A stretch of DNA of 64,000 nt from Magnolia sinica (lineage: Eukaryota; Streptophyta; Magnoliopsida; Magnoliales; Magnoliaceae). The DNA lies in assembly GCF_029962835.1 (NCBI RefSeq), contig NC_080584.1:84410862-84474861 (forward strand). The letters run 5' to 3'. How positions within the stretch are numbered: position 1 is the stretch's first letter; each line of letters opens with the position of its first letter. This document shows positions 11,593-23,355 of the stretch, piece after piece. The position numbers were made by a program, and so were the translations under genes. The notes under the pieces were generated by a model. The model saw only the letters and a program-made list of their open reading frames with translations, was not told where the DNA came from and searched no databases.

Positions 11593-13380
11593 CTATATAT
11601 ATGAGTGTAATTGCGACATTATGGTAGAACACTAAAGGCTAAATCGATTCCAGGGTTTGGAAGGAGGAAAATAAGGGTTTTTGCATTTATAAGTGATTAC
11701 ATCTCTTGTACTTTTGTTATCATAGTAGATTTGCTTGTCACTTTGTACCGTGGTTTTTTCTCGCAAGGATTTTTCACTTAAATCATGTGTTCATATGCTT
11801 GCTTTGTTTGCATTTATTTTTTTATTGTGTAATTCGAATTCGGCGTTTGTTTCTGCGATTCCCTAACAAGTGGTATTAGAGTGAGGCATTGGGATTTGAG
11901 AGACCTTCTAGTTTAACAAGGATTGCAACAGGTACTCATTGGTATAACGAAGCATCCTATGAATATGAGTAATGAAAAGTGGGAAGAACCGGATGAGAGG
12001 GTGAAAACATCGATTCAATTATGTTTGGTGGATAATATTCTTTATAATTTCTTTGATTAAAACACTATAGTAGGGCTTTGGACAAAGTTAGAAAGCTTAT
12101 ATATAACGAAATCTCTATCAAATCATTTGTATCTAAAGAAGTAATTCTATAATCTGAAGATGTAAGAAGTGTGTGATCTTAATGAACACATGATAGCATT
12201 CAATCAGTTACTTTAATTGCAAGTTGATGAGTGTGGAGGTGGAGATTGACGAAAAAGACCAAGCCCTAATTCTATTGATTTTCATCCAAAGTCATACGAG
12301 AGTCTCATAAACACCATGGTAAGGAGACCATTGATGTCGAAATTGTTATTTCAACCCTTCATTCAAAATAACTAAGAAAAAAAGACAGTTGCGGGTCCCT
12401 CTATGGATGCGTTAATAAATAGGGAAAGAAATTCTGAGTGAGAGAAGGAAAATTCATGATTTAAGTTTAAGTCTAAGGACAAAGGGAAGATAAAGTATTG
12501 GCATTGTGGAAGATTGGGGCATATGAAGAAGGATTGTCAGAATCCTAAAGCCCCAAAAGTAGAGAAATTAGAAGATTCACCTAAGGAGGCTAACAATATG
12601 AAAGCTAACAAGGAGACGGGTGGTTGTGACATTTTGACCACATCCAAATCTGTATATCTAACAGCAATTGAATTTTGGATTTGGGGACTTCATACCACAT
12701 GGCCTCTCATCGAAGTTGATTCACTACTTATAGCGAGTATGATGGTGGCCAAATGTTTATGGTTAATAACATTACGTGTAAGGTTGTTGGTGTCAGATCA
12801 ATGCGCATTAAGATGTTTGATTGGATGGTGCATATCCTGACATATGTGATACATGTTCCCGATCTAAGGAAGAATCTGATATTTTTGGGGTTATCGAAGC
12901 ACTCGGGTCTAAATTTATTAGGTTTGATCATGTCTTAAAAGTTTCAAAATGAGCACTATTGTAATGAAGGTACAATGGAGCAATAACTTTTACAAGTTGA
13001 TTGAAAATATCATATTGGCGGGAGTTGCAACATCTGTAGCAAAGTTTATATCGGCACATTTACGGCATGTACACCTAGACCATATGAGCGATTGGGGCAT
13101 AAAAGTACTTTTTAATTGTTGCTTGATTCATGAATTTAAAAGTGTAGATTTTTCTATATGTGAGCATTGTATATATGGTAAACAACCACGGTTGTATTTT
13201 ATGTTTGGAAAACATGTAAGTAATTAATGGGTACTTGATTATGTATATTTGAATGTACAGGTTTATAACACTTTTAAAAGAAATGCTATTGAATATCTCT
13301 TTCATAGCACTCACCACTATTAAATTTGAACTTTCAAGTTTAAAATATACATATTTATGGGTTTAAGATTCTCACCATGA
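11593..13380 (+). pseudogene. Decayed Ty1/copia retrotransposon: LTR end, primer binding site, gag, zinc knuckle, GAG-pre-integrase
   Basis: An LTR end (CCTAACA, 11867) is followed at 11871 by TGGTATTAGAGTGAGG, close to the initiator-tRNA-Met primer binding site. Downstream, frames broken by stops give gag-like text; IQLCLVDNIL near 12015 matches the gag of the copia element at 53.1-53.7 kb. A zinc knuckle follows at 12498-12545 (WHCGRLGHMKKDC, first Cys changed to Tyr). Then come protease-region fragments (12753-12938: VRSMRIKMFD, VPDLRKNLIFLG) and a GAG-pre-integrase domain at 12949-13227 (LDHMSDWGIKVL, DFSICEHCIYGKQ). Integrase, reverse transcriptase and RNase H are absent, so the element is truncated and dead. 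Confidence 0.8.
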
Positions 13381-13591
13381 ATGAGGGAAAAAGAAACAGT
13401 GATGTGGTAGACTGAGTGAAAGATAACTCGTTTCAACACTGAGGTCTTGGCATCAATTCCCTAGTAGGGGTGGCTAACAGTGATGTGTGATCTGACAGTT
13501 GGTGTACTAATAAGCTAACAAAAAAAAGGAAAAAGAAAACTATATTACCATAGATATAGATGAAAAAGTTCAAGATATACATATTTATGGG

Positions 13592-14330
13592 TGTCAGATG
13601 ATGGGGTTTTCCTCAGTTCAGGGGAGAGACAGTGCAGCGAGTTGAAAATTCGAAGTATTTCACCATGCTACTCGACCGGTCGTGGGTGGCGCTCGAACGG
13701 TCGAGTAGGGCTCGACTCAAAGTCCAGCGACCATCTGATTATTTTCTCCGAGGTGCTCGACCAGTTGAGTGGACCGCTTGACCAGTCGAGGATACTGCTC
13801 GACCAGTTGAGGTTACGCAGATCCGTTTCGCGATTTTGTGCAGATTGCGGAAATCAGAGGCCTTTCGCAATAGGGTGCAGAAGGGAGTTTCCTAAACTAT
13901 AAATAGGTATGCCTAGGGCTTTTCTAGGCAATACAAGAGGGTTTCCTAAAGCTTTGCAAAGGTTTGCCAAATGGTTTAGGGCTATCAAAGGTGAGGGAGT
14001 GAAAGAAAAGAGAGAGAGGAAGCTTGTGGAAGGGAGTCGACGTCTCAGCGCTTTTACTTCCTCGTGATCGGTGAGATCTCTCCATTTTTCTTTTATTCTC
14101 TTATTGTTTATCCACTCCTGTGTAGGTTAAGAAGGTTGTAATGTTCTACTTCATAGTGGATTGTTGATTTAGACAAGGTCCCATGGTTTTTACCTCTTTG
14201 AAGGTTTTCCACATAAAAATCTCTTATGTGGTGTGGTTTATGTTTTGATTTATTCCATTGCTTTATTATCTCATAATTTTGATTTGTTTTGGGAGACTAG
14301 ATCCTAAGGTTTTGTGCAAGGCCCCCAACA
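13592..14330 (+). mobile_element. Copia-type LTR (solo or remnant), related to the LTRs at 50.6 and 53.8 kb
   Basis: It starts TGTCAGATGATGG and ends GGCCCCCAACA. It shares with the reverse complement of the 50631-51248 LTR the palindromic CTCGACCGGTCG words, the CGCA...AAACTATAAATAGG core-promoter block near 13890-13905, and the U5 style. No matching duplication is seen at the flanks (ATGGG / TAAGA). A 28-bp phrase around AATATACATATTTATGGGT occurs just before it and again about 230 bp upstream (13337 and 13567). Confidence 0.6.
13893..13904 (+). promoter_or_regulatory. LTR core promoter (TATA-like CTATAAATAGG)
   Basis: ACTATAAATAGGTAT is a good plant TATA box and sits centrally in the LTR. 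The same word appears in the antisense copies at 50.93 and 54.13 kb. Confidence 0.55.
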
Positions 14331-15512
14331 TAAGATACGTACCAAAAATTTAAAAAAAAAAAAAAAAACTAAATTACCATGTATATATGGACAAAAACCA
14401 CCAGGTATGCATGCCAAAAGCGCTACAAAATGCTTTGTTTTATCTTGACTCTTTTTCAGCACAAACCTTTTTCCCGGTAGCATTACTAACACTAGAGGAA
14501 AAAATAATTAAATAAAATAAAATAATAATAATATATTCAATTTTACAAACACGATGATGTCTCTCACATTTAAAAAGAATTAAAAATTATATATATGATT
14601 TTTACCATTTAACTTGTATTCTATATTCATATTATTATGTATCAACTTACATTTCCATTAGTATAATATCTATGCAATAAACTCCAATCTTAAGAACCCC
14701 ACTCCTTGGATACAATCGCACGCAGGAATTTAAAACATGCTCAGCAGACCCTTATGCATGCACTGCGCGCTTCATTGCTGTCTGATGTATGGGCTTTAAG
14801 CAGTCCACGTTAAACAACAGTTCGAACAGTACTTCCAGTATGGATCACTGGATGAAGCCGTCAACCCAGAAAATTAATTAATGACCCATGAATCAGTTAC
14901 ATCCACTCGTGAGGTGGGCCACAATGGTACGAGAAAAATAGATTAGTGTTGTGTCTTCGGTAAGTCAATGACCTGGACCAATGTAGCAGTCTAAGCCGGC
15001 AATATTATTTTCTGTGTTTCTCTGACTTGAGAATTTTCCTTTAAAATTTTATCTGCCAATAATTTTTATTCATAGAGATTCAATGTTAGTTTCTTCATGC
15101 TTATTGGATGTAAAATCAGACACAGTCTACTCATATCTTAGAAGTTATTTGCCTGCAACTTATCAACTGTCTCAGATATTACTTTGAGAAGTGGTGAATA
15201 ACACTTTAAGGACAGCGTAAACACACTTAATTCAGCCTGCCCTTAGTATTTTCGATTTCTTTACTTCGTTTTTTACAGAAATTATAAATATCAAATTTAC
15301 AACACCATCAACTCAGAAATTTAATGACCCATGAATCAGTTGAATCCACTCCTCAGGTGGGCCAAAGTGCTAGAAGAAGATTAGACGAGTACAATGAAAT
15401 CACCGGTGAAACTACCAACCGATGCATGTGTTGAGTCTCTGGTAGGTGAACGAGCCATACTAACTCCTGTGACCGTGTAACTTCACTGGGCGCGGCTTCA
15501 GTGGATCCACCA
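14331..15512. other. AT-rich intergenic DNA, no gene recognised
   Basis: Poly-A and AT-rich tracts (14350-14370, 14500-14660) are followed by host-wide repeat phrases (CCACTCGTGAGGTGGGCC at 14905 and a near-copy at 15345). Those two ~60-bp phrases around ATTAATGACCCATGAATCAGT are a direct repeat about 440 bp apart. Confidence 0.4.
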
Positions 15513-15937
15513 AAATTGGTGGACTGTGATGTATATGCTTTACATCGACACTGTCCAACCGTTTTGATAGCTCATTTTAGTGAATCATGCCAAAAATGAA
15601 GCAGATAAAAAACTTACGTGGACCACACCAAAGTAAACATTGGTTATTTAATCTACACCATTAAAAACATTTTGAGGGCCACCAGAATTTTTTATTTTCC
15701 ATTCAACCTGTTGATAAGATCACAAAGGCCTGGATGAAGTGATCACACAAATATCAGGTTGATCCAAAACTTTTGTGACCCACAAGAAGTTTTTAATCAT
15801 CAATCACCACTGTTTCCTTTAGTGTGTTCCACCTGAGATTTTGATATATTTTATTTAAGAATCATGATCTAAATTATCTGTCAAAACAGATGGACGGAAT
15901 GGATGTAAGACAAATACATCAAGGTGGGCCCCACAGT
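15513..15937 (+). repeat. Foldback repeat family, full-length copy
   Basis: The left end GTGGACTGTGATGTATATGC and right end AAATACATCAAGGTGGGCCC are imperfect inverse copies. Paired arms GAAGCAGATAAAAAACTTAC and CACCTGAGATTTTGATATAT flank the centre, where AACCTGTTGATAAGATCAC and TTGATCCAAAACTTTTGTG put the core in inverse orientation to the 49.6-kb copy. Confidence 0.8.
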
Positions 15938-16196
15938 CAGGGATAGACGGAAGCCGCCCAACTTCATGTATAGCCCCGTCTGGTAGATTGCATGCCTGGA
16001 TACAGCACATCCGCGGCATCGGCGTGTATAACGACATATCTCGACTCGCCATTGCTTGAGCATTTCAGGAAAGTCAAAACGACTATAAGGTGAGAATGGC
16101 AGGTGTAACTGAAAGAAAGAACGGTCGGTTGATTTGGGAGGCTTCCTCTCTCTTGCTTTCTGGAAAACATATCTAATATCACAGAGCCTATCTTAG

Positions 16197-16197
<1 letters not shown>

Positions 16198-16232
<35 letters not shown>
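16198..16232. repeat. (GA)n microsatellite
   Basis: A GA dinucleotide tract just upstream of the short candidate ORF at 16248. Such tracts are common in plant 5' leaders but also in plain intergenic DNA. Confidence 0.95.
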
Positions 16233-16235
<3 letters not shown>

Positions 16236-16247
16236 GTTCGTGTGTGA

Positions 16248-16460
16248 ATGGGAGGAGGAAGAGAGATGAGCTTTGGAGTAGAAATACTGCTGACAGCATT
16301 TGGGTTGTGGGGAGTCTACATAAGGCCAATGCTAGTGAGATTTGCAGGAGAGATGGCTGAAGTTATGGGAGCTGCTCTGTTCAGGATCCTCAGAGGCACC
16401 CCTTCCTTTGTTCTCACTTCCTACCTTCCCTTCTCCTCTTCTTTCCTCTTTCCCTATTAG
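16248..16460 (+). CDS. Possible small membrane protein, 70 aa, unrecognised
   Basis: The frame encodes a short basic-hydrophobic protein beginning MGGGREMSFGVEILLTAFG, with one likely membrane segment (residues about 8-25). It is followed by a mixed region (RPMLVRFAGEMAEVMGAALF) and a Ser/Phe-rich tail. The amino-acid composition up to residue 52 looks like real coding sequence. The tail runs into a pyrimidine-rich tract before the (TCC)n and (TC)n repeats and looks less so. I recognise no family, and a GA leader upstream is the only context. It may be a chance ORF. Confidence 0.3.
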   Translation: MGGGREMSFGVEILLTAFGLWGVYIRPMLVRFAGEMAEVMGAALFRILRGTPSFVLTSYLPFSSSFLFPY

Positions 16461-16464
16461 TTTT

Positions 16465-16527
16465 TCCTCCTCCTCCTCCTCCTCCTCCTCCTCCTCCTCC
16501 TCTCTCTCTCTCTCTCTCTCTCTCTCA
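16465..16527. repeat. (TCC)n then (TC)n compound microsatellite
   Basis: About 12 TCC units run directly into about 14 TC units. A further (TC)n tract lies at 16661-16700. Long S/L or R/E frames here are artefacts of the repeat. Confidence 0.95.
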
Positions 16528-16658
16528 TTGATTTGGTTGATAAAAGCAGAAGACCTTTTAGTGTCTCTTCTTGTCTACTGATTTCCTTTTTTGTAATATT
16601 CTGTAACCAACCCAAAAAAGAGATCCTGTGAGAAAGAAACTTAAATTGTTGAATTGTT

Positions 16659-16700
<42 letters not shown>

Positions 16701-16703
<3 letters not shown>

Positions 16704-19119
16704 CTTTTTTTCTTTGTTTTTTTAGAAGGGTAGGAGCATGCCACTCTGTGGCGAATATACAAAGGTTGTACAAGTGGGGTTCTTCAGTTATTCAAATCAT
16801 TGATAGCCAACGCCCAATTTGGCCCATCAACCAAAATGTTCCACATGTAAAAATCCCAAGCCTTCAATAGATAACCGAACAAATAGACGATGAAACTGAA
16901 AATGTGAAAATGGTTCACATTCAAAAGGAAACACGATAAAAATTCTATAGCCAGAATCTTCCAATGTAGAGGATTTTTGGTGCACGGGCTAACCAAACTA
17001 AGCCCCATTAGTAGAATACCTCACCTCCCCTGTCTTCGCAAGTGTTTTAATTTCTTTTCTATTTTCTTTCTTAGCGAAGGCCTGGCAAATGGACCGTAGG
17101 ACATGTGGCATCGATAAGCGCACCAATTAAAGGCTCCAATTAATGAATGTAGCATGGTGAAATCAGTGAAATTGAGAAATTTTCATATTTTATTTAATTT
17201 CTCTGTTTTTTTTTTTTTCATATAAACAAATTTGCAGTATGGATGATATTAATATCAACCAACATTCTTAAACACTTGTAAATTAAAGCTGATCAACCAT
17301 GGATCAAATTAAATTTGTTCAAAGGAATTATTTCCATTATTTTTAATTGTAAATATATACTTTAAAAAAAAAATTCAAACTTTCATGAATCTATAGACCA
17401 GCTTCCTTCGACACTTTTAATGTGATATTTCTATTGCCTAATTATAATTTAAATGGCTGAAATGGAAAAGACAAAAAAAATAAAATTTGCAATTTCTCCC
17501 ATTTCTCCCAAATCTTTAAAATGGAAGTTGAAATTTATAATTATGCAAAACTTGCAAAATCACAAATTTCTATATTATTTGTATTCATTCTGAATGATTT
17601 ACACAAGAAAAATGAATTTTGAAAAAAGAAGAAGAAGAAGCTCACCATTTAGAAATCAAACCCACTTCCGGTCCAATTTTAATTTTGACTAATGGTTTTT
17701 CATCCAAATAATTGGAAGGATTTAGCCAGATTTAACTTTGCAGGGATTAGAAGTGGACGAAATAAGAAAGAAAAAAAAAAAATTTGATGATTTTTGGATT
17801 ATTTTTTCTATTAACTTTTTGAAAGGGGTGTTGATCATCACATGTATCAATAATACCGTAGATACTACTTCTATTACATAGCAAATAACTTTTAAACATT
17901 ATGATATGGCTCATACATGCCAACATATCTTGATACTATTCGCAAAAATGGAAATTTTTTGTTCTTTTATTAGCGGGCTTTCAAATCAGTGATGATATTG
18001 TCGACATCCCAAACACTGGGGTCTACTCCACATGCTAATATGAGATGCATGACAAGATCCAAGATGCTCAATAGGATGCACTATAATGTAGGTGGTTCAG
18101 TGATCGGACGGATCTGAAATGTTTTAGGTCCTGTTTCATGTATGAGTGCATGGCCCAAATCATTAAGGGTCGATATTTGTCCAACTAAGGTCAGACGAAT
18201 ATGATGGATGATCTAGATTAATGATTATATCATTTCTAATATAAAAAATACAAATAATCCATTTTCATAGCTATTAATTGGACAATAAGGACCAACAGAT
18301 CAAGGTTAGCTATTGAAATGGATAGACAACCAAAGGTTGGAACTTTGTGATGGTCCATCTAAATCAGTTATCAAATTATTTTAGTCTATATATTAAAAGC
18401 CTGTTCCTGTTTCTCTATCTATTGATTGTTTGGTCAGGATCATATGACCAAAGTGATTTTTCAAGGGTTGGACAACCAAACCCATGACCCAACTGATGGA
18501 TTATCTAGATTAATGATCTGATCATATTAGTATGATTGATTTGGATTTTCATTTTCCTAGCTGTTGACTGGGTGGGTAGGATCATTATACAAGTGTTGTT
18601 TTAAGAGATTCAAAATTAAAGGTCGGAAACACGTGGTAGTCGATGGTCTAGATCATTGATCTTTCTGAGTATGGTCAGTACAGACAGCTCATTTTACAGG
18701 GGCATGCATGGCCCTCCTTTCTTTGGAAAAACAAGAGTACAGACAGCTCATTTTCCTATGCAATTACTCAAAGTTGGGGCTATGTGATAGACGGTTTGGA
18801 TCAATGGTTGGAGCTTTTCTTTGTATAATCAAGAGCAATATCGTTCAGACGACCCAGTGGAAAATTGGACATTCCACGATTCCAATATACTAGCATGCGT
18901 GTGGATGGTATATGTATGCATGGAAGTGGACCAAAATCATTGGTAAATCTTAAGTTTATGGATGTATGTCCAAATATATAATGATTTATATTTAAATGTA
19001 TGCAGATGATCAATTCAAATCTTAAATGCATGGTGTTGATGTTCGACATATATCATGGTGGGGCGCACACAGCTCAACCCCATGGGGAGTTCCCATGAGC
19101 TCAATAGCATGGAACCTTT

Positions 19120-19123
<4 letters not shown>
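16701..19123. other. Intergenic DNA with degenerate internal repeats
   Basis: No gene is recognised. From about 18195 to 18800 a phrase of the type GATGGTCTAGATCATTGATC recurs at 18202, 18504, 18642 and 18788, each followed by a short block such as CTCATTTTCCTAGCTGTTGA. It is an irregular decayed repeat with spacings of about 140-300 bp. The 17.1-17.9 kb part is AT-rich low complexity. Confidence 0.4.

Positions 19124-19174
<51 letters not shown>
19124..19174. repeat. (TA)n microsatellite
   Basis: A pure TA tract of about 51 bp. Confidence 0.96.
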
Positions 19175-19178
<4 letters not shown>

Positions 19179-20939
19179 TGTAATTCCAGAAACTGGAGCA
19201 TCCAAAACATTATAGTTCTCTCTTGAGGGGATAGGTGAGGCTCTCATCTCTTTGATTAATTTTCCTTTTCTTTTAATAAATTTTAATGGTACCATACACT
19301 CTCCTCAAGAAAGTGTTGGAATATTTTATAATCAGGAAATTCGAGAACCGATCAAATTAAATTTTTATTCCAACGAGGCTGACCTACAAATTGGATATGT
19401 CATCCTTAAAAGAGTTATTTTTCCCCCTCTTAACTAAGGCTACATACATAGCGAACCTCCTTCAGGATAGGACAAGCCTAATGAGTTTTGTGTGCAACCT
19501 GAACTCATTCAACGCAGTCTTTTTGCGGGCTTTGATTTTTAGTTCTAACTTACCGGGAATGTTTTTTTTTTTTTTTTTATAAGTTTTTATTGAGTTTATA
19601 AACTCACTAAGTTAGGGTTTTGATTTGACTCACTAAGTTGCATGCTGAGTTAACTCACTGAGTTGCATGCTGAGTTGACTCATCAATTACTGTGTTAAGC
19701 CACGGAGGAAATGTATTTAGAGCTAAAGAGAAAAGAAGACGTGTTTGCTTCTGCAGTAGTAGAAATAATCCTAGCAAACCTTGCTTATGTATGTACTTAG
19801 GGTTGGGGGTTATGGCTCATGTCAAAAATAAAACGATTAGACGACTATTTGAGTGGTTTGGATAGTCGTATATGTGCACCACATATATGAGCCGTCCAAT
19901 TTGTGGGACACTCACAGTATAGTTCATTTTATCAAAATCAGAGCATTTGGATGATCATGCCGGCCTCTTGTTATTAGGCATTTCAGCCGTCAATCAAATA
20001 TCTACCGATCAGTCAGGTAGGAATCTCATATGTATTGAATCCCACAATTTGAAGATTTATTTCCAGTGAGTTATGTGCCATGTCCACAATTTTTTTTTAA
20101 ATGCCTGAGTATCAGCCATTACACTTTGGCAGAGTACCAAAGCCTATCTCGGTTGAAACGAACCATCCCATTGCATATGAAGCGATGGATAGGATGGAAT
20201 AAAAATAGACGCGAGATGGACAGCAAATAGGAATAGTAGTGAAGACTCATCGAATTATCTGAGTCACCTCAACCTGACCAGTTAACCTTGTCTTGATGAA
20301 AAATACTCGAGTCCGCCATTTATGATCAAGTAATTAGATTTTATTTTATTTCATTTTTTTTTATCTGTAAACTATGATCTAAGCCATTCATGTGTCGGAT
20401 GCTATATATACTGTATGGGCCGACACTGAACGTAGGATTTTGAAGAGAAAAATTTTCGGTGTCATTTATTCAACTTATAAGAAAATCAAAGGTCAGGATC
20501 ATAACCCAAGTGTGTTTTTTTATATATATATTTTTTATATTTTTATATTTTTAATTTTGGCACATTACCTACCTTTTAGAGGGGAGCATGTAAAACGTGA
20601 TTAATATAATGAAATGAATTGGTCGATCTTCATGTGAAGGAACTTGTGCGTCGGGTAGATCATTAATTTGCTGACCATTGATTTTGTCACAGGTCATCTT
20701 CAAGATGGGGCTCACATGCCTTGACACGTTCGTGAGAATAACGGTGCTGTCTGCGTCCGTAACTCTTACTTCTTTTTTTTTTTCTTTTTTTTTCTTCTCT
20801 CCATTATTTATATGGGCCCCTTTGCATAGGAACTATCGAGGGAGATTCGAATCAATTTCAATTCCAAAGAATATGATAGCATGGGTCTGACTTTAGCCTG
20901 TAAACCCAAGCCCTGTGGGACCCACCTTAATTTCTTTGA
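19175..20939. other. Intergenic DNA, no gene recognised
   Basis: A direct repeat of CTCACTAAGTTGCATGCTGAGT is seen at 19630-19680, beside a poly-T run. Otherwise the stretch is AT-rich text without coding structure, with a TATATATTTTTTATATTTTT tract at 20521-20555. Confidence 0.4.
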
Positions 20940-21236
20940 GCATCCACCATTGACACCTTCTCGGGGGTCCAAAGAAATTTTGGATCGAGACATAATATTT
21001 GTGTTTTTCCTTGGTCCAGATGAGTATCACCTTATGAACGGGTTGGATGGAATATCAACATCACAGATAGATAGAGAAAGGTTTCAACTGTGGATGTTTC
21101 CATCCACTTTGTTTCCTGTGGTGTGTCCCATTTGATTTCTGGATTGGTTTCTTTCTTGGTATTATGATATAAAATGATTTATAGAAACGGATGAATGGAG
21201 TGGATTTAATACAGACATCACAGTGAACCCCCACAA
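20940..21236 (+). repeat. Foldback repeat family, truncated copy (centre and right arm)
   Basis: It begins inside the left arm (CATCCACCATTGACACCTTC) and continues through the centre (TTTTGGATCGAGACATAATA, CCTTATGAACGGGTTGGATG) to the right end (ACATCACAGTGAACCCCC). Confidence 0.7.
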
Positions 21237-21363
21237 AGTTACGGGTTACAGGGAACTGTGGACGCTTGGGTTTACAGGGGACAGTCACGTCCTTTTTCAA
21301 TTGCTCGGACTCGCGGTGTAGAATACAGCACCGACTTGAGAATGTGTATACGTTGAAGAGCAC

Positions 21364-21790
21364 TGTGGGCTCCACCATGATGTATGTGTTTATCCACACC
21401 TTCCATTCATTTTTCAAGATCATTTTAGAGCATTAAATTAAAATGAGGCAAATTCAACTCTCAAGTGGACCACATCAAAGGAAGCAGTGGAGATAATGAC
21501 GCCCACCGTTGAAATCTTCCTAGTGTCAACCATGATATTTATTTTCCATCCAACCTATTCATAAGTTCACAAGAACGAAGGTAAACACATATATCAACTT
21601 GATCCAATACTTATGCGGCTCTTAATAAGTTTTCAATGATAGGCATTTAAACCCCACTGTTTCCTGTGGTGCACTGTAGTCCCCTTGTGATTTGGATCTG
21701 CCTCATTTTTCGTATCATGCCTTAAAATGATCTAGAACAATGGATGGACGGCATGGATAAAACACATATACCTTTGTGGAGCCTACAGAG
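21364..21790 (+). repeat. Foldback repeat family, full-length copy
   Basis: Left end TGTGGGCTCCACCATGATGT and right end ACACATATACCTTTGTGGAG form the outer arms. AATGAGGCAAATTCAACTCTC pairs with the inverse of GATTTGGATCTGCCTCATTT, and CCACCGTTGAAATCTTCCTA with AAGTTTTCAATGATAGGCAT. Confidence 0.85.
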
Positions 21791-21987
21791 TTTTGTAACG
21801 TATACATAGTACCGATATTTCTGCTGTGTTATATCGTACGCATTCCGATTTCAATAACATCCTCTCTGTTCCGCTAAATGACAATGAACGTAGTGACGTG
21901 GAGCGTCGAGCTCCACATTGTCAGCTATTTTTGATTGGGACCAGAATCGTCTACAGCCTCATGTACGGAGCCTGTACATCGCACGAG

Positions 21988-22392
21988 TAATGGGGCCCTC
22001 TCTGTTGTGCGTGTGATATCCACTCCGTCCATCATGTGCTTCCCTTCTATTCACTAAACCCCTCAAAAATTAGCTGTAAAAAAACTAAGGTGGACCCCAC
22101 CTTTGAGAACAGTGTAAAATCACATGTAAAACCTCAAAGTTTGCACTGTGTGACCCGCCTGAATTTAATTTGGTGGATCAGACTGAGTTTTGGTGTCCCA
22201 TCATAATGGTGAGCCGCAACTGATGATATAGTTTGATGGAACACACAAACCTATGGTCAGCATCCTCCCTGTGATGTGGCCCAGTTTTGTTGTGGATTCT
22301 ACTGATTTTTAGACCCAAGAAATAGAATATAGAGGCTCACTTGATGTACGAAGTAGATATCAGAAAAACCAACAATGTGGGGCCCACAGAGC
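21988..22392. repeat. Possible second interspersed repeat (GGGCCC-bounded)
   Basis: It is bounded by ATGGGGCCCTC and ATGTGGGGCCCACAG and contains GTGATATCCACTCCGTCCATC and several GTGGACCCCACC-type words. It shares words but not the arm order of the foldback family. Boundaries are approximate. Confidence 0.3.
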
Positions 22393-23355
22393 TTGAGAAG
22401 TGTTAAATGGGATTGGTGTCCCAAGCACTACGTGCATTAAGCTCGGTAACGTCCATTCAACTAGAGAAGAAACTGACGTCCGGTTGTGTCGGATGCCCGG
22501 ATAAGACCAATCTATGAGCTGCATTCAGCTCAGGTTCCCTAGCATTTGATGGCTATTAGCAGTTTGCATATAACCCAGGTGGATCTTATCCGTCCATTCA
22601 GTGGATCATCCACCCTCGCTAGAAAGTCAAATCAAACGGATGATCAAGGCCATCGATTTCTCCTTTGAATGCATTTTAATCTCACCCATATCTACTCAAT
22701 GGCCACAATCTATATGTATAGGATATCATGTCCACATACAGGCTGTTCATGGCAGCAACCCACTGGATGGACCATTTGGATCCACCATCCCACATTCCAT
22801 GTTTCGGTTATTTACCATTCAACATCCTTCAATGCAAAACCTCCTCTAAAATTAAAATATAGGGTTTAAATTCCAAACCTCATGCTCCCAAAAACTTTGA
22901 ATTTTCATTGGAATGTGTCAGAATGAAATTTAGGATTTGAATTCACTTGCACTACAAAGTAGAAGTGCTCTAGAACATACCAAACACAGATATTATTTAT
23001 CTCTTGGTGAAGAACATACATATAAAGTCATGGACCTGCTATAATCAAATAAACAATCAGCATCTTAGATAGATGCTCTTTAAAAAAAAAAAAAACTAAC
23101 AATCAAATACAAAAGAATGGTTTGTCTTTTCTGTAAAAAGAATTTTATTAGCAATCATATACATTTTGTGTAACATGCGACTCCATTATTACATGTACAT
23201 ATGGTGTCGACAAGTTACAAATTCTATAGAAAGTTGTTCTTTAAAGAATAGTAAATGTTGTATTTGCATTCAATCTATGATCAGATGAATTGGATTATAA
23301 AAATAAAAAATAAAAAAATTAAAAAAAGGTTTTATTTGCAGTTCTGATCTTCTCA
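22393..23355. other. Intergenic DNA downstream of the TIR gene
   Basis: No gene is recognised. It probably includes the 3' UTR of the minus-strand TIR gene in its right part. AT-rich text with short A-tracts at 23080-23095 and 23300-23325. Confidence 0.4.

Noticed and set aside
15964..16329. Minus-strand open frame of 121 aa with an S/L repeat
   Set aside because: Much of it is translation of the GA/TC microsatellite.
16457..16762. Minus-strand R/E-repeat frame
   Set aside because: Pure microsatellite translation.
18708..18893. 61-aa frame
   Set aside because: It falls in the degenerate GGTCTAGATCATTGATC repeat region and has no coding signature.
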